Below are positions 1 through 5,088 of a stretch of DNA of 5,088 nt, piece after piece (positions within the stretch are counted from its first letter, which is position 1; each line of letters starts with the position of its first letter). Where the stretch lies: positions 1-5,088 of the forward strand of contig JAPHUU010000165.1 of assembly GCA_026193555.1 (NCBI GenBank), given 5' to 3'. The translations under genes were made by a program, and so were the position numbers. The notes under the pieces were generated by a model. It worked only from the letters and a program-made list of their open reading frames with translations, did not search any database and was not told the origin of the DNA. This DNA comes from Rhodanobacter sp. (GTDB lineage Bacteria > Pseudomonadota > Gammaproteobacteria > Xanthomonadales > Rhodanobacteraceae).

Positions 1-540
1 CAGCAGCCGGTCGTGGGTGGCCAGCACCAGACCGCCGAGCAGCATCGGGCCGATGTTGTCGCCATGCCGGCTGCCACTGGCGACGGCTTCGCCATCCAGT
101 GCGAAGCCGTACAGCGCCTCGCGTGGCAGGGGTTTTTCCAGCAGAGCGTTGGCGGCAATCAGCGCCGCCACGCAGGATGCGGCCGAGCCGCCCATGCCCG
201 AGCCCAACGCGATGCCCTTGTGCAACACCAGCTCGAAGCCGTGGCGCAGGCCCAGCGCCTTGCGCAATGTCAGCAACGCCATGCCGGCGGTGTTGCGCAC
301 CGGGTCGGTGGGCAGGTCGGTCACGCTGCCGTGGATGGCCGCGATGCGCACCACCGGTTCGCTGATCCGGCGCACTTCGGCGCGGTCGCCGGCGCCGGCC
401 ATGCTGTGACCGAGGATGTCGAAACCCACCGCCACGTTGCCCACGCTGGCGGGAGCGAAGGCGAGTGCGCTGAGCGCGCGTTGCGGGGTGGGCTTCTTCA
501 TGGCTTCCTGCGGCGGTGCGGGCTGGAGATAGGCGTTCAT
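1..540 (-). CDS. thrB: Homoserine kinase, N-terminal 180 residues (cut by the window edge)
   Basis: Homoserine kinase phosphorylates L-homoserine with ATP to O-phosphohomoserine, the step before threonine synthase, in the cytoplasm. The visible part is a GHMP-kinase N-terminus. It opens with an [18 protein letters not shown] segment near residues 27-44. The phosphate-binding loop [11 protein letters not shown] lies at about 112-122, and an HGDN followed by IGPMLLGG at about 159-170 matches the family's HPDN-PALLGG region. The frame stays open to position 1, so about 125-135 residues are missing, judged from the usual length near 310. The ATG at 540-538 overlaps the TGA of the dehydrogenase gene (ATGA), and a GGAGG at 552-548 lies seven bases upstream, so the two are probably translationally coupled. 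A second in-frame ATG at codon 14 also has a purine-rich upstream, but the first start fits the coupling better. Family assignment is confident. Confidence 0.95.
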   Translation of the reverse strand, partial: MNAYLQPAPPQEAMKKPTPQRALSALAFAPASVGNVAVGFDILGHSMAGAGDRAEVRRISEPVVRIAAIHGSVTDLPTDPVRNTAGMALLTLRKALGLRHGFELVLHKGIALGSGMGGSAASCVAALIAANALLEKPLPREALYGFALDGEAVASGSRHGDNIGPMLLGGLVLATHDRLL

Positions 541-1691
541 GCGCGTGCCTCCAGCGATTCGGCGATGCGCAGCAGATCGGCGAACACGCCGGCGGCGGTG
601 ACTTCCGGTCCGGCACCCGGTCCCTGCACCAGCAGCGGATTATCGCAGTAGCGGCGGGTGCTGAACTGCACCACGTTGTCAGTCAGCCGGGTGTGCGCGA
701 AGGCATGGGTGGCCGGCAGCACAACCAGACTGACCGTGGCGCGGCCATGGCGATCCAGATGCGCCACATGACGTAGCACGCCGCTTTCGGTGCGTGCCTG
801 GGCGAGCTTCGCCGTCATCGGCGCGTCCATCTCGTCGAGTCGTTCCATGAACTCCTCCCTGGGCAGTGCGGCGAGCGAGGGTGGTACCAGACTCTCCACC
901 GTGACGTCCTCCAGCGACAGCGGCCAGCCGGCCTCGCGCGCCAGAATCACCAGCTTGCGTGCCACGTCGATGCCCGACAGGTCGTCACGCGGATCCGGTT
1001 CGGTATAGCCCAGCGCATGCGCCTCGCGCACCAGTGCGGAGAACGGCTGCTGGCCATCGTGGCGGTTGCACAGCCAGGCCAGCGTGCCCGAGAACATGCC
1101 TTCCGCCGCGATCAGCTCATCACCGGTGTCGAGCAGGTCACGCAGCGTCTGCACTACCGGCAGGCCGGCGCATACCGTGGCCTCGTAGCGGAAGCGCGCG
1201 CCGCTGGCACACGCCGCGCGGATCGCCTGCCAGCGCGCCAGTGGTCCGCTGGCTGCGAGCTTGTTCGGCGTCACCACGTGCATGCCGGCCGCGAGCCACT
1301 GGCCATAGCGCGCGGCGACATCCTCGTTGGCACTGCAGTCGATCAGCAGTGCGTGGCGCCCGTCGGTGCCGGCCACATGGGCGGCGAACGCGTCGAGATC
1401 GCTCGGTCGCCAGGTCTGAGCGCCGCCATGACGGCCGTTGAGCTCGGCGTCGTCGCAGTCCATCCACATGCGCTTGCTGGCGGCCACGCCGCAGAGTTTG
1501 AGTTCGAGCCCGCTGTCACGCGCGAGTCGCGGCATCGCGGCACGCAGCTGGTCGAGCAGGGCACTGCCGACACGGCCGGGCCCGATCAGACCCACTGCCA
1601 ACACTCGGCGACGCGTGGTTTCCACCGGGCAGACGGACAGATGCCGCGGCGGCAGAGAGTGTTCGGCAAGTAGGGATGCACAGGATTTCAC
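537..1691 (-). CDS. Homoserine dehydrogenase, ThrA/MetL-type catalytic part without aspartokinase or ACT domain
   Basis: This 384-residue protein reduces aspartate semialdehyde to homoserine with NAD(P)H, the branch point to threonine and methionine. The nucleotide-binding glycine motif GLIGPGRVG is at 34-42 and VVTPNK at 139-144 carries the conserved lysine. [12 protein letters not shown] is at 169-180. The catalytic block [19 protein letters not shown] spans 228-246, with E231, D242 and K246 matching the acid, aspartate and lysine of characterised homoserine dehydrogenases. [19 protein letters not shown] near 357-375 is the C-terminal signature. It aligns with the C-terminal half of bifunctional ThrA, but no aspartokinase precedes it: an in-frame TGA lies at 1751-1749. 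There is also no C-terminal ACT extension as in the monofunctional enzymes of about 430 residues. The start is GTG at 1691-1689, five bases after a GGAGG at 1701-1697. The first 30 or so residues are a tail I cannot assign. It is the first enzyme gene of a thr operon, behind a Thr/Ile leader peptide, and overlaps thrB by four bases. Symbols hom or thrA could both be argued. Confidence 0.95.
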   Translation of the reverse strand: MKSCASLLAEHSLPPRHLSVCPVETTRRRVLAVGLIGPGRVGSALLDQLRAAMPRLARDSGLELKLCGVAASKRMWMDCDDAELNGRHGGAQTWRPSDLDAFAAHVAGTDGRHALLIDCSANEDVAARYGQWLAAGMHVVTPNKLAASGPLARWQAIRAACASGARFRYEATVCAGLPVVQTLRDLLDTGDELIAAEGMFSGTLAWLCNRHDGQQPFSALVREAHALGYTEPDPRDDLSGIDVARKLVILAREAGWPLSLEDVTVESLVPPSLAALPREEFMERLDEMDAPMTAKLAQARTESGVLRHVAHLDRHGRATVSLVVLPATHAFAHTRLTDNVVQFSTRRYCDNPLLVQGPGAGPEVTAAGVFADLLRIAESLEARA

Positions 1692-1695
1692 GTTA

Positions 1696-1710
1696 GCCTC
1701 CGGATGAGGC
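1696..1710 (-). promoter_or_regulatory. Hairpin masking the Shine-Dalgarno of the homoserine dehydrogenase gene
   Basis: GCCTC at 1710-1706 pairs with GAGGC at 1700-1696 around a five-base loop. The right arm holds four of the five bases of the GGAGG (1701-1697) that lies five bases before the GTG start, and the remaining G is in the loop. If this hairpin forms, initiation should be hindered. The left arm is also part of an eight-base perfect complement to 1753-1746, so an upstream helix can open it. Confidence 0.5.
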
Positions 1711-1742
1711 CCGTGCTCGCTGGCGGTGTCGGAGTGCGACGT

Positions 1743-1762
1743 CCCGCCTCATCGAGGGCGGG
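1743..1762 (-). terminator. GC-rich hairpin (3:4) of the thr leader, attenuator-like but without a U-tract
   Basis: CCCGCC at 1762-1757 pairs with GGCGGG at 1748-1743. The stem can be lengthened by CTC/GAG pairing with one bulged base and a three-base loop. A further outer helix of CGACG with CGTCG is possible across an uneven internal loop. It sits 22 bases after the leader stop codon, where an attenuator terminator is expected. The bases after it on the transcript (ACGTCGCACTCC) contain no run of T, so a standard intrinsic terminator is doubtful. It may instead work by freeing the next segment to mask the ribosome binding site. Confidence 0.45.
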
Positions 1763-1783
1763 GCCGTTGCGTCGTAGAAGAAC

Positions 1784-1870
1784 CTATTCGCGCACGGACA
1801 CCCACCCGGACCTAGTGGTAATGGTCGTGGTGGTAATCGTGCTGGCGAGGGTCAGGGTGTCGCATGCCAT
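1784..1870 (-). CDS. thrL: thr operon leader peptide, 28 residues, Thr/Ile-rich
   Basis: A short ORF runs from ATG at 1870-1868 to TAG at 1786-1784, 92 bases before the dehydrogenase start. Residues 11-19 read TITTTTITT, nine consecutive Thr or Ile codons (seven Thr, two Ile), with two more Thr at 5 and 7. This closely resembles the leader of the E. coli thr operon, whose Thr and Ile codons sense charged tRNA. The position upstream of homoserine dehydrogenase and thrB makes chance unlikely. The peptide itself probably has no function; the role is ribosome stalling when threonyl- or isoleucyl-tRNA is scarce. The start is less sure than the core. Only an AGG directly abutting the ATG is visible as a ribosome binding site, and no other in-frame ATG occurs between this one and the stretch upstream that I read. 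All pairing segments needed for an attenuator are present around it. Confidence 0.85.
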   Translation of the reverse strand: MACDTLTLASTITTTTITTRSGWVSVRE

Positions 1871-1961
1871 CCTGCAGGCGCCGACATGCAGCGGCCCGTG
1901 TCCGATGGACGCCGGGGCAAGGTACATGCGAGCTGGTGCGGAAACGGGTGACATGAGGGTG

Positions 1962-1991
1962 ACCTTAGATGGCTTGTTGCGGTGCGGTCAA
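1962..1991 (-). promoter_or_regulatory. Candidate sigma-70 promoter of the thr operon
   Basis: TTGACC at 1991-1986 matches five of six bases of the -35 consensus. TAAGGT at 1967-1962, after an 18-base spacer, is a moderate -10 (three of six). Transcription would start near 1955 and give about 85 bases ahead of the leader ATG. The position is right for a leader-controlled operon, but the -10 is weak and other starts are possible. Confidence 0.4.
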
Positions 1992-2081
1992 CAGGTACAT
2001 TTGAAACTTTCTTGCGCGGGCCGTGTCGACACCGCATCTGATCCGGCGGCCAACACGTTCAGCACGTTGCACGGCGGCAGG

Positions 2082-2169
2082 TGCATCCATGCATTCGGTT
2101 ATCGGCCAAGATCGCTGCGCCTTTATGCCACACGGTGAATCTCTGGACGTGGGTCAAGGGTTGCATGCA
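2082..2169. repeat. TGCAT-type palindromes upstream of the barrel gene
   Basis: TGCAT-CC-ATGCA at 2082-2093 is a perfect inverted repeat, and TGCATGCA at 2162-2169 is a second palindrome of the same core 80 bases on, 33 bases before the barrel gene start. They could be an operator pair for the divergent plus-strand unit, but short palindromes of this kind also arise by chance. The rest of about 1992-2202 shows no gene and no convincing plus-strand promoter. Confidence 0.25.
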
Positions 2170-2202
2170 GACTTGCGACTTTCTCACAGAGGCGGATTGC
2201 GC

Positions 2203-3258
2203 ATGGCCACCAAAACCTGGATTCCGGCACTCGGACTCCTCGCACTCGGTAGCCTGCCTGTTGCCGCCCACGCTTGCGCCACCTGCGGCTGCACGCTGAG
2301 TACGGATGCAGCCACCGGCTACTCTGCCGAGTCGGGCTGGCGGCTCAACCTCGATGACACCTTCATCGACCAGAACCAGTTGCGTCACGGTACCGGCAGC
2401 GCCAGTCCGCAGCAGGTAGTCGATCAGCCGTCCGACCCGTCCGCGGGTGGCGGCGAGATTGAGAAGGGCACGATCAACCGTTACGTCAACCTGTCGCTGG
2501 CCTACCGGCCCGATGCGAACTGGGGTTTCAGCATGATGCTGCCCTACGTGTTGCGCGGCCACACCACCTATGGCGACCAGGATCAGCCGTACGTGCCGAC
2601 GCAGACGGCATCCGACCAGGTCAGCGGAGCCAGAGTCTCCGGCCTCGGCGACATGAAGCTGCTGGCCAGCTATCAGGGATTTCTGCCCACCCACAATCTG
2701 GGCGTGCAGTTCGGCGTGAAGCTGCCCACCGGCCGTTATGGCGGCCAGACCGATGACGGCAGGGTGGTCGGCCACCCGACCTTGTTTCGCTCCGGGCCAG
2801 CCCTCGGGCAAAGCCTGGACACCAGCCTGCAGGCCGGCACCGGCAGCACCGACCTGATCGTGGGCGCCTACTATTACCAGCCGGTCAGCCAGAATTTCGA
2901 TGCCTTCGTCAATGGCCAGTTCCAGGCCGCGGTGGCGCAGCGGCTGGATGCGCCGGGCGCGGACTTTCGGCCCGGAAGCCTCAGCACGATGAGCTTCGGT
3001 CTGCGCTATGAAGCCCACGCGAACTGGGTGCCCCAGTTGCAGGTCAACCTGCAGCACAAGGGGGCCGACCAGGGTGCGCTGGCCGATCGTCCGAACAGCG
3101 AGGGCACCGTGGCATATCTGAGCCCGGGCATCAGCGCGAGTCTCGGCCGGGGCATCCAGGCCTACGCCTTCATGCAGGTGCCGATCTACAGTCGATTGGC
3201 GGGATACCAGCTGTTTCCTGGCTGGACCGGCACCGTGGGCATCAGCATGGCGCTGTGA
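2203..3258 (+). CDS. Exported outer-membrane beta-barrel-like protein with an N-terminal CxxCxC cluster, function unknown
   Basis: The 351-residue product starts with a Sec signal peptide: K4, then a hydrophobic core at about 6-21, then AHA at 22-24 as a signal peptidase I site. Cleavage there puts C25, C28 and C30 (CATCGC) at the very start of the mature protein; no other cysteine is evident. The rest, about 320 residues, has the alternating aromatic/polar pattern and short turns of an outer-membrane beta-barrel. Examples are RYVNLSLAYRPDANWGFSMM, FGVKLPTGRYGG and YAFMQVPIYSRL. It resembles barrel proteins often annotated only as hypothetical or as transporter-like. I recognise the CxCGCTLS-type N-terminus and PTG region as recurring in such proteins, but know no proven function. 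The ATG at 2203 is chosen because it places the signal peptide at the N-terminus and has GAGG/GGCGG at 2189-2195. The frame is open back to 2023, but that extension looks non-coding. It abuts a TlpA-type redoxin gene, so the cysteines may be redox- or metal-active. C25 as a lipobox cysteine is unlikely (see rejected items). Confidence 0.85.
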   Translation: MATKTWIPALGLLALGSLPVAAHACATCGCTLSTDAATGYSAESGWRLNLDDTFIDQNQLRHGTGSASPQQVVDQPSDPSAGGGEIEKGTINRYVNLSLAYRPDANWGFSMMLPYVLRGHTTYGDQDQPYVPTQTASDQVSGARVSGLGDMKLLASYQGFLPTHNLGVQFGVKLPTGRYGGQTDDGRVVGHPTLFRSGPALGQSLDTSLQAGTGSTDLIVGAYYYQPVSQNFDAFVNGQFQAAVAQRLDAPGADFRPGSLSTMSFGLRYEAHANWVPQLQVNLQHKGADQGALADRPNSEGTVAYLSPGISASLGRGIQAYAFMQVPIYSRLAGYQLFPGWTGTVGISMAL

Positions 3259-3260
3259 TC

Positions 3261-3800
3261 ATGCCCTCGCTCATTGCCACTACCTGGAGTCGGCGCATCG
3301 CATGCACGGTGGCCCTGCTGCTGGCGCTGTCGAGCGCCCCGTCGGCGCAGGCCAACAGTCTGGTCGTCGGGCAGATGGCGCCACCGATCACACTGACCAC
3401 GCTCGAAGGCACGCGGATCGACACTCGCGATCTGCGCGGCAAGGTCGTGATCGTCACGTTCTGGGCCACCTGGTGCGAGCCCTGTCGCGAGGAGCTGCCG
3501 TTGCTGTCGCGCTATGCGCGGCAGCATGCAGGGCAGGATCTGGTGGTGCTTGGCTTCAGTCTCGATGCGCCGGATGACGTCGACAAGGTGCGTGCCGCAG
3601 CCGCTTCGCTGAGCTTTCCGGTGGGCCTGCTCGGCGATCCGCATGTGCCGGGCTACGGCCGCATCTGGCATCTGCCGGTCAGCTTCGTCATCGACCGGGA
3701 AGGGCGTCTGGTCGATGACGGCTGGAAAGATCCGTCGCCGGAATGGACGTCCGAACGACTTGAGCAGATAGTCACGCCGCTGCTGGATCGTGCTGGCTGA
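3261..3800 (+). CDS. Periplasmic TlpA/ResA-type thioredoxin-like protein
   Basis: This 179-residue exported redoxin has an N-terminal signal (RR at 11-12, hydrophobic 13-25, SAQA then N at about 28-32 as a likely cleavage site). An AhpC/TlpA-style thioredoxin fold follows. VGQMAPPITLTTLEG at 36-50 and RDLRGKVVIVTFWATWCEPC at 56-75 are typical of the family. The active site is WCEPC (C72, C75), followed by REELPLLSR, and the cis-proline is P139 in LPVSFVID. Such proteins reduce or exchange disulfides in the periplasm, usually for a dedicated partner such as apocytochrome c or a metal-site protein; here the partner is not proven. The ATG at 3261 lies two bases after the stop of the barrel gene. 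An in-frame GTG at 3255 would overlap that stop (GTGA) and add two residues. Neither has a clear ribosome binding site, so translation is probably coupled. No cytochrome c biogenesis genes are in view, which favours a partnership with the upstream CxxCxC protein. Confidence 0.92.
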   Translation: MPSLIATTWSRRIACTVALLLALSSAPSAQANSLVVGQMAPPITLTTLEGTRIDTRDLRGKVVIVTFWATWCEPCREELPLLSRYARQHAGQDLVVLGFSLDAPDDVDKVRAAAASLSFPVGLLGDPHVPGYGRIWHLPVSFVIDREGRLVDDGWKDPSPEWTSERLEQIVTPLLDRAG

Positions 3801-3812
3801 AAGGCGATCCAG
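3783..3812. repeat. Inverted repeat across the redoxin stop codon, possible bidirectional terminator
   Basis: CTGGATCG at 3783-3790 is perfectly repeated in inverse as CGATCCAG at 3805-3812, giving an eight-base-pair stem with a 14-base loop that includes the TGA of the redoxin gene. It sits between two convergent genes, where a terminator is expected. No T-run follows on either strand, so termination is a guess. Confidence 0.3.
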
Positions 3813-3906
3813 GCGGAACCTCACGCCGGGATTGTCATGGCGAAGTGCGCCGGATCCGCGTTGCCCTCGGTAATCTCCCTCCACTCGGCCGCGGCTGCCG
3901 CCAGAC

Positions 3907-5088
3907 TCAGTCGGCAGGCTTGCTGCGGTAGCGGACGCTCAGCAAGACATAGCGTCCGACCACATCGTCGAACGAAGGGCTGTAGCCGGTCGCGGGGTAG
4001 CCGTAAAAGACCGGGCGATGGTCGGTCAGGTTGTGCAGGTGCAGACCGAGTCGCACATGTTTGAAGCCGGCATAGTCCAGGCCCAGGTCGAACAGGGCGA
4101 AGGCAGGGGTCTCGCAGTGGTTGGCCTGCTGCTGCGTTGCCGGGCAGGTGTCCGGGCTGTCGCTGCTGGATGCGAACGCATAGTGACCGGTGTAGCGCAC
4201 GTTGCCGTTCGCCCTCCAGTGCCGCCAGCTCCATTCCAGTCCGGCAAGCGCCGTGGCCCGGGGTTGGCCGGCATAACCCGCGTACGACTCGAGCACGGCG
4301 CCGGGATGGACTTGCCGGCGCAGTTCGGCCAGCCAGTCCACGCCGAGATTGAAGATGAACCGTCCCAAGCGGGCCGTTTCGAGGCGGTAATGCATGTCTA
4401 GGTCGTACGAACGCACAGTGGTGTGACCCAGATTCACCAGCTGCTGGTCAAACGCGTACAGCACGCCGTTGGCGTCACGGCGAAACAACTGCGGGTAGCG
4501 ATCCGGGTGCCTCATCGCGTAGGAAACCGGCAGCGCATTGATCTCGTTGAAGCGGTGGATCTCGTACGCGTCCGCGGCGATGCCCAGCGCTGGCGTGGGT
4601 GCCCAGACCAGACCCAGGGTCACGCTGCGCGAGCGCTCCGGTTGCAGGTCCGGGTTGCCGATGCTGTCCAGCCGCAGCGTGCACAGGCTGGTGCTGCTGC
4701 TCCACGGCGTGGCGCCGGTGCAGGGCAACAGTGCGTCGGGTACCTCCACCAGGATCCCGCTCGGGGTCAGGTTCTGTGGTCGATCAAGCTCTGGCAGCGT
4801 GGGTGCGCGATAGCCGCGCGCCAGGGTGCCGCGCAGGCTCAGGCTGTCCGTGATGTCCCATTTCAGCCCCAGCCGGGGCGAGCCGGCCCAGCCGAATCCG
4901 GCGCTGTGGTCGACGCGTGCGGCCACGTTGGCCGTCAGTCGCGGTCCGACCGGTGCTTCAAGTTCGACGTACGCCGCCGAAATCCAGCGGTCACCGCGAC
5001 GCACGTACGGCGACTGGAACTGGAACACGTCGTTGCTGATCAGCAGCGGGTCCGGGTTGTCCCGCAGCCGTTCGCGGTAGCTTTCGAC
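3907..5088 (-). CDS. TonB-dependent outer-membrane receptor, C-terminal beta-barrel (N-terminus beyond the window)
   Basis: The frame is open from the right edge to TGA at 3909-3907, giving the last 393 residues of a receptor that probably has 700 or more. Plug, TonB box and signal peptide lie outside. Numbering from the first visible residue, SPRLGLKWDITDSLSLRGTLARGYRAPTLPEL at 70-101 is cut here only as named landmarks: LARGYRAPTLPEL at 89-101 and GNPDLQPERSRSVTLGLVW at 144-162. These are classic barrel signatures of siderophore, vitamin B12 or metal-chelate receptors. LHNLTDHRPVFY at 351-362 and VGRYVLLSVRYR at 377-388 form the last strands. Two close cysteine pairs, C123/C136 and C315/C325, fall in predicted loops and probably form disulfides. 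The protein ends in SKPAD rather than the usual aromatic residue. The substrate cannot be told from this part. It is convergent with the redoxin gene, so not in the same operon. Confidence 0.92.
   Translation of the reverse strand, partial: VESYRERLRDNPDPLLISNDVFQFQSPYVRRGDRWISAAYVELEAPVGPRLTANVAARVDHSAGFGWAGSPRLGLKWDITDSLSLRGTLARGYRAPTLPELDRPQNLTPSGILVEVPDALLPCTGATPWSSSTSLCTLRLDSIGNPDLQPERSRSVTLGLVWAPTPALGIAADAYEIHRFNEINALPVSYAMRHPDRYPQLFRRDANGVLYAFDQQLVNLGHTTVRSYDLDMHYRLETARLGRFIFNLGVDWLAELRRQVHPGAVLESYAGYAGQPRATALAGLEWSWRHWRANGNVRYTGHYAFASSSDSPDTCPATQQQANHCETPAFALFDLGLDYAGFKHVRLGLHLHNLTDHRPVFYGYPATGYSPSFDDVVGRYVLLSVRYRSKPAD

Larger units (their letters stand above)
1692..1861 (-). promoter_or_regulatory. 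Predicted leader-peptide attenuator of the thr operon with alternative RNA pairings
   Basis: Read on the minus strand, six segments can pair. Segment 1 is GACACCC (1861-1855) and segment 2 is GGGTGGGTGTC (1807-1797). Segment 3 is CCCGCCCTC (1762-1754) and segment 4 is GATGAGGCGGG (1753-1743). Segment 5 is GCCTCATC (1710-1703) and segment 6 is GAGGC (1700-1696), which lies in the Shine-Dalgarno of the dehydrogenase gene. One set is 1:2 (seven pairs), 3:4 (six GC pairs, or eight with one bulge) and 5:6 (five pairs). The rival set is 2:3 (seven pairs with one G-U) and 4:5 (eight perfect pairs). A ribosome stalled in the Thr/Ile run (1840-1814) would mask segment 1 at least partly and favour 2:3 and 4:5, leaving the Shine-Dalgarno free. 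One that reaches the stop codon would cover segment 2 and favour 3:4 and 5:6. The complementarities are seen directly; the regulatory behaviour is inference. Confidence 0.65.

Noticed and set aside
1017..1673. Open frame of over 200 codons on the plus strand opposite homoserine dehydrogenase
   Set aside because: It is a shadow of the GC-rich coding strand: Arg/Ala/His/Gln-rich, no recognisable domain, and fully covered by a confidently identified enzyme.
2001..2029. ECF-sigma-like promoter (AAC element near 2005, GTC element near 2025) for the barrel gene
   Set aside because: The elements are short and degenerate, the spacing is only approximate, and the 5' leader would be about 170 bases. 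Not distinguishable from chance.
1852..2037. 61-codon minus-strand open frame overlapping the thr leader start
   Set aside because: It runs in a different frame from the Thr/Ile codons, begins upstream of the candidate promoter and has no recognisable features.
2023..2202. In-frame N-terminal extension of the barrel protein by 60 residues from a start at 2023
   Set aside because: It would bury the clear signal peptide 60 residues inside the protein, its composition is unlike coding sequence, and a better start with a Shine-Dalgarno-like sequence lies at 2203.
2260..2280. Lipoprotein lipobox ending at C25 of the barrel protein
   Set aside because: The residues before the cysteine are AHA, with no Leu or similar at -3 and a His at -2. 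This fits signal peptidase I better, and the cysteine belongs to a CxxCxC cluster.
2059..3057. Open frame of 332 codons on the minus strand opposite the barrel gene
   Set aside because: The sense-strand product has a signal peptide, a cysteine motif and barrel strands; the antisense translation has no domain pattern and its composition is typical of a shadow frame.
3186..3884. Open frame of 232 codons on the minus strand opposite the redoxin
   Set aside because: The redoxin active site and fold motifs identify the plus strand as coding; the antisense product is Arg/His/Gln-rich without motifs.
3801..3906. Small gene in the convergent gap between the redoxin and receptor genes
   Set aside because: Only about 100 bases remain, and no start with a ribosome binding site and coding-like frame fits inside them.

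Overview
The window is GC-rich, densely coding proteobacterial DNA. The ThrA-type homoserine dehydrogenase, the thr operon layout and the TonB-dependent receptor style suggest a gammaproteobacterium of the Xanthomonadales (for example the Rhodanobacteraceae or a relative). This placement is inference from protein style and gene order, not from a marker gene. There are five protein-coding genes, two of them cut by the window edges, plus one short leader peptide. I see no tRNA, rRNA, CRISPR array or mobile element.

Left part (1-1991, minus strand): the start of a threonine biosynthesis operon. Read 5' to 3' on the minus strand, it has a candidate sigma-70 promoter (about 1991-1962) and then a 28-codon leader ORF (1870-1784). 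The core of that ORF is a run of nine consecutive Thr/Ile codons, as in the thrL attenuator peptide of enterobacteria. Next come a set of mutually exclusive RNA hairpins, a homoserine dehydrogenase with a GTG start (1691-537), and homoserine kinase thrB (540 to beyond position 1), joined to it by an ATGA overlap. thrC would be expected further left. The leader RNA contains segments that can pair 1:2, 3:4 and 5:6, or alternatively 2:3 and 4:5. The last hairpin covers the Shine-Dalgarno of the dehydrogenase gene. No U-tract follows the hairpins, so leader-peptide control may act on translation initiation rather than, or as well as, on transcription termination. The dehydrogenase has neither the aspartokinase domain of ThrA nor a C-terminal ACT domain, so this leader may carry much of the threonine response.

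Middle (2203-3800, plus strand): a two-gene unit divergent from thr. The first gene encodes an exported outer-membrane beta-barrel-like protein whose predicted mature N-terminus is a CxxCxC cysteine cluster. The second, starting at or across the first gene's stop codon, encodes an exported TlpA/ResA-type thioredoxin with a WCEPC active site. The arrangement suggests that the redoxin services the cysteine cluster, but the function is unknown.

Right part (3907-5088, minus strand): the C-terminal beta-barrel part of a TonB-dependent outer-membrane receptor, convergent with the redoxin gene and continuing past the right edge. The 511-bp divergent region 1692-2202 holds the thr leader and a roughly 200-bp upstream region of the barrel gene with TGCAT-type palindromes. 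The strongest findings are the unannotated Thr leader peptide with its predicted hairpin switch, and the CxxCxC barrel/redoxin pair.
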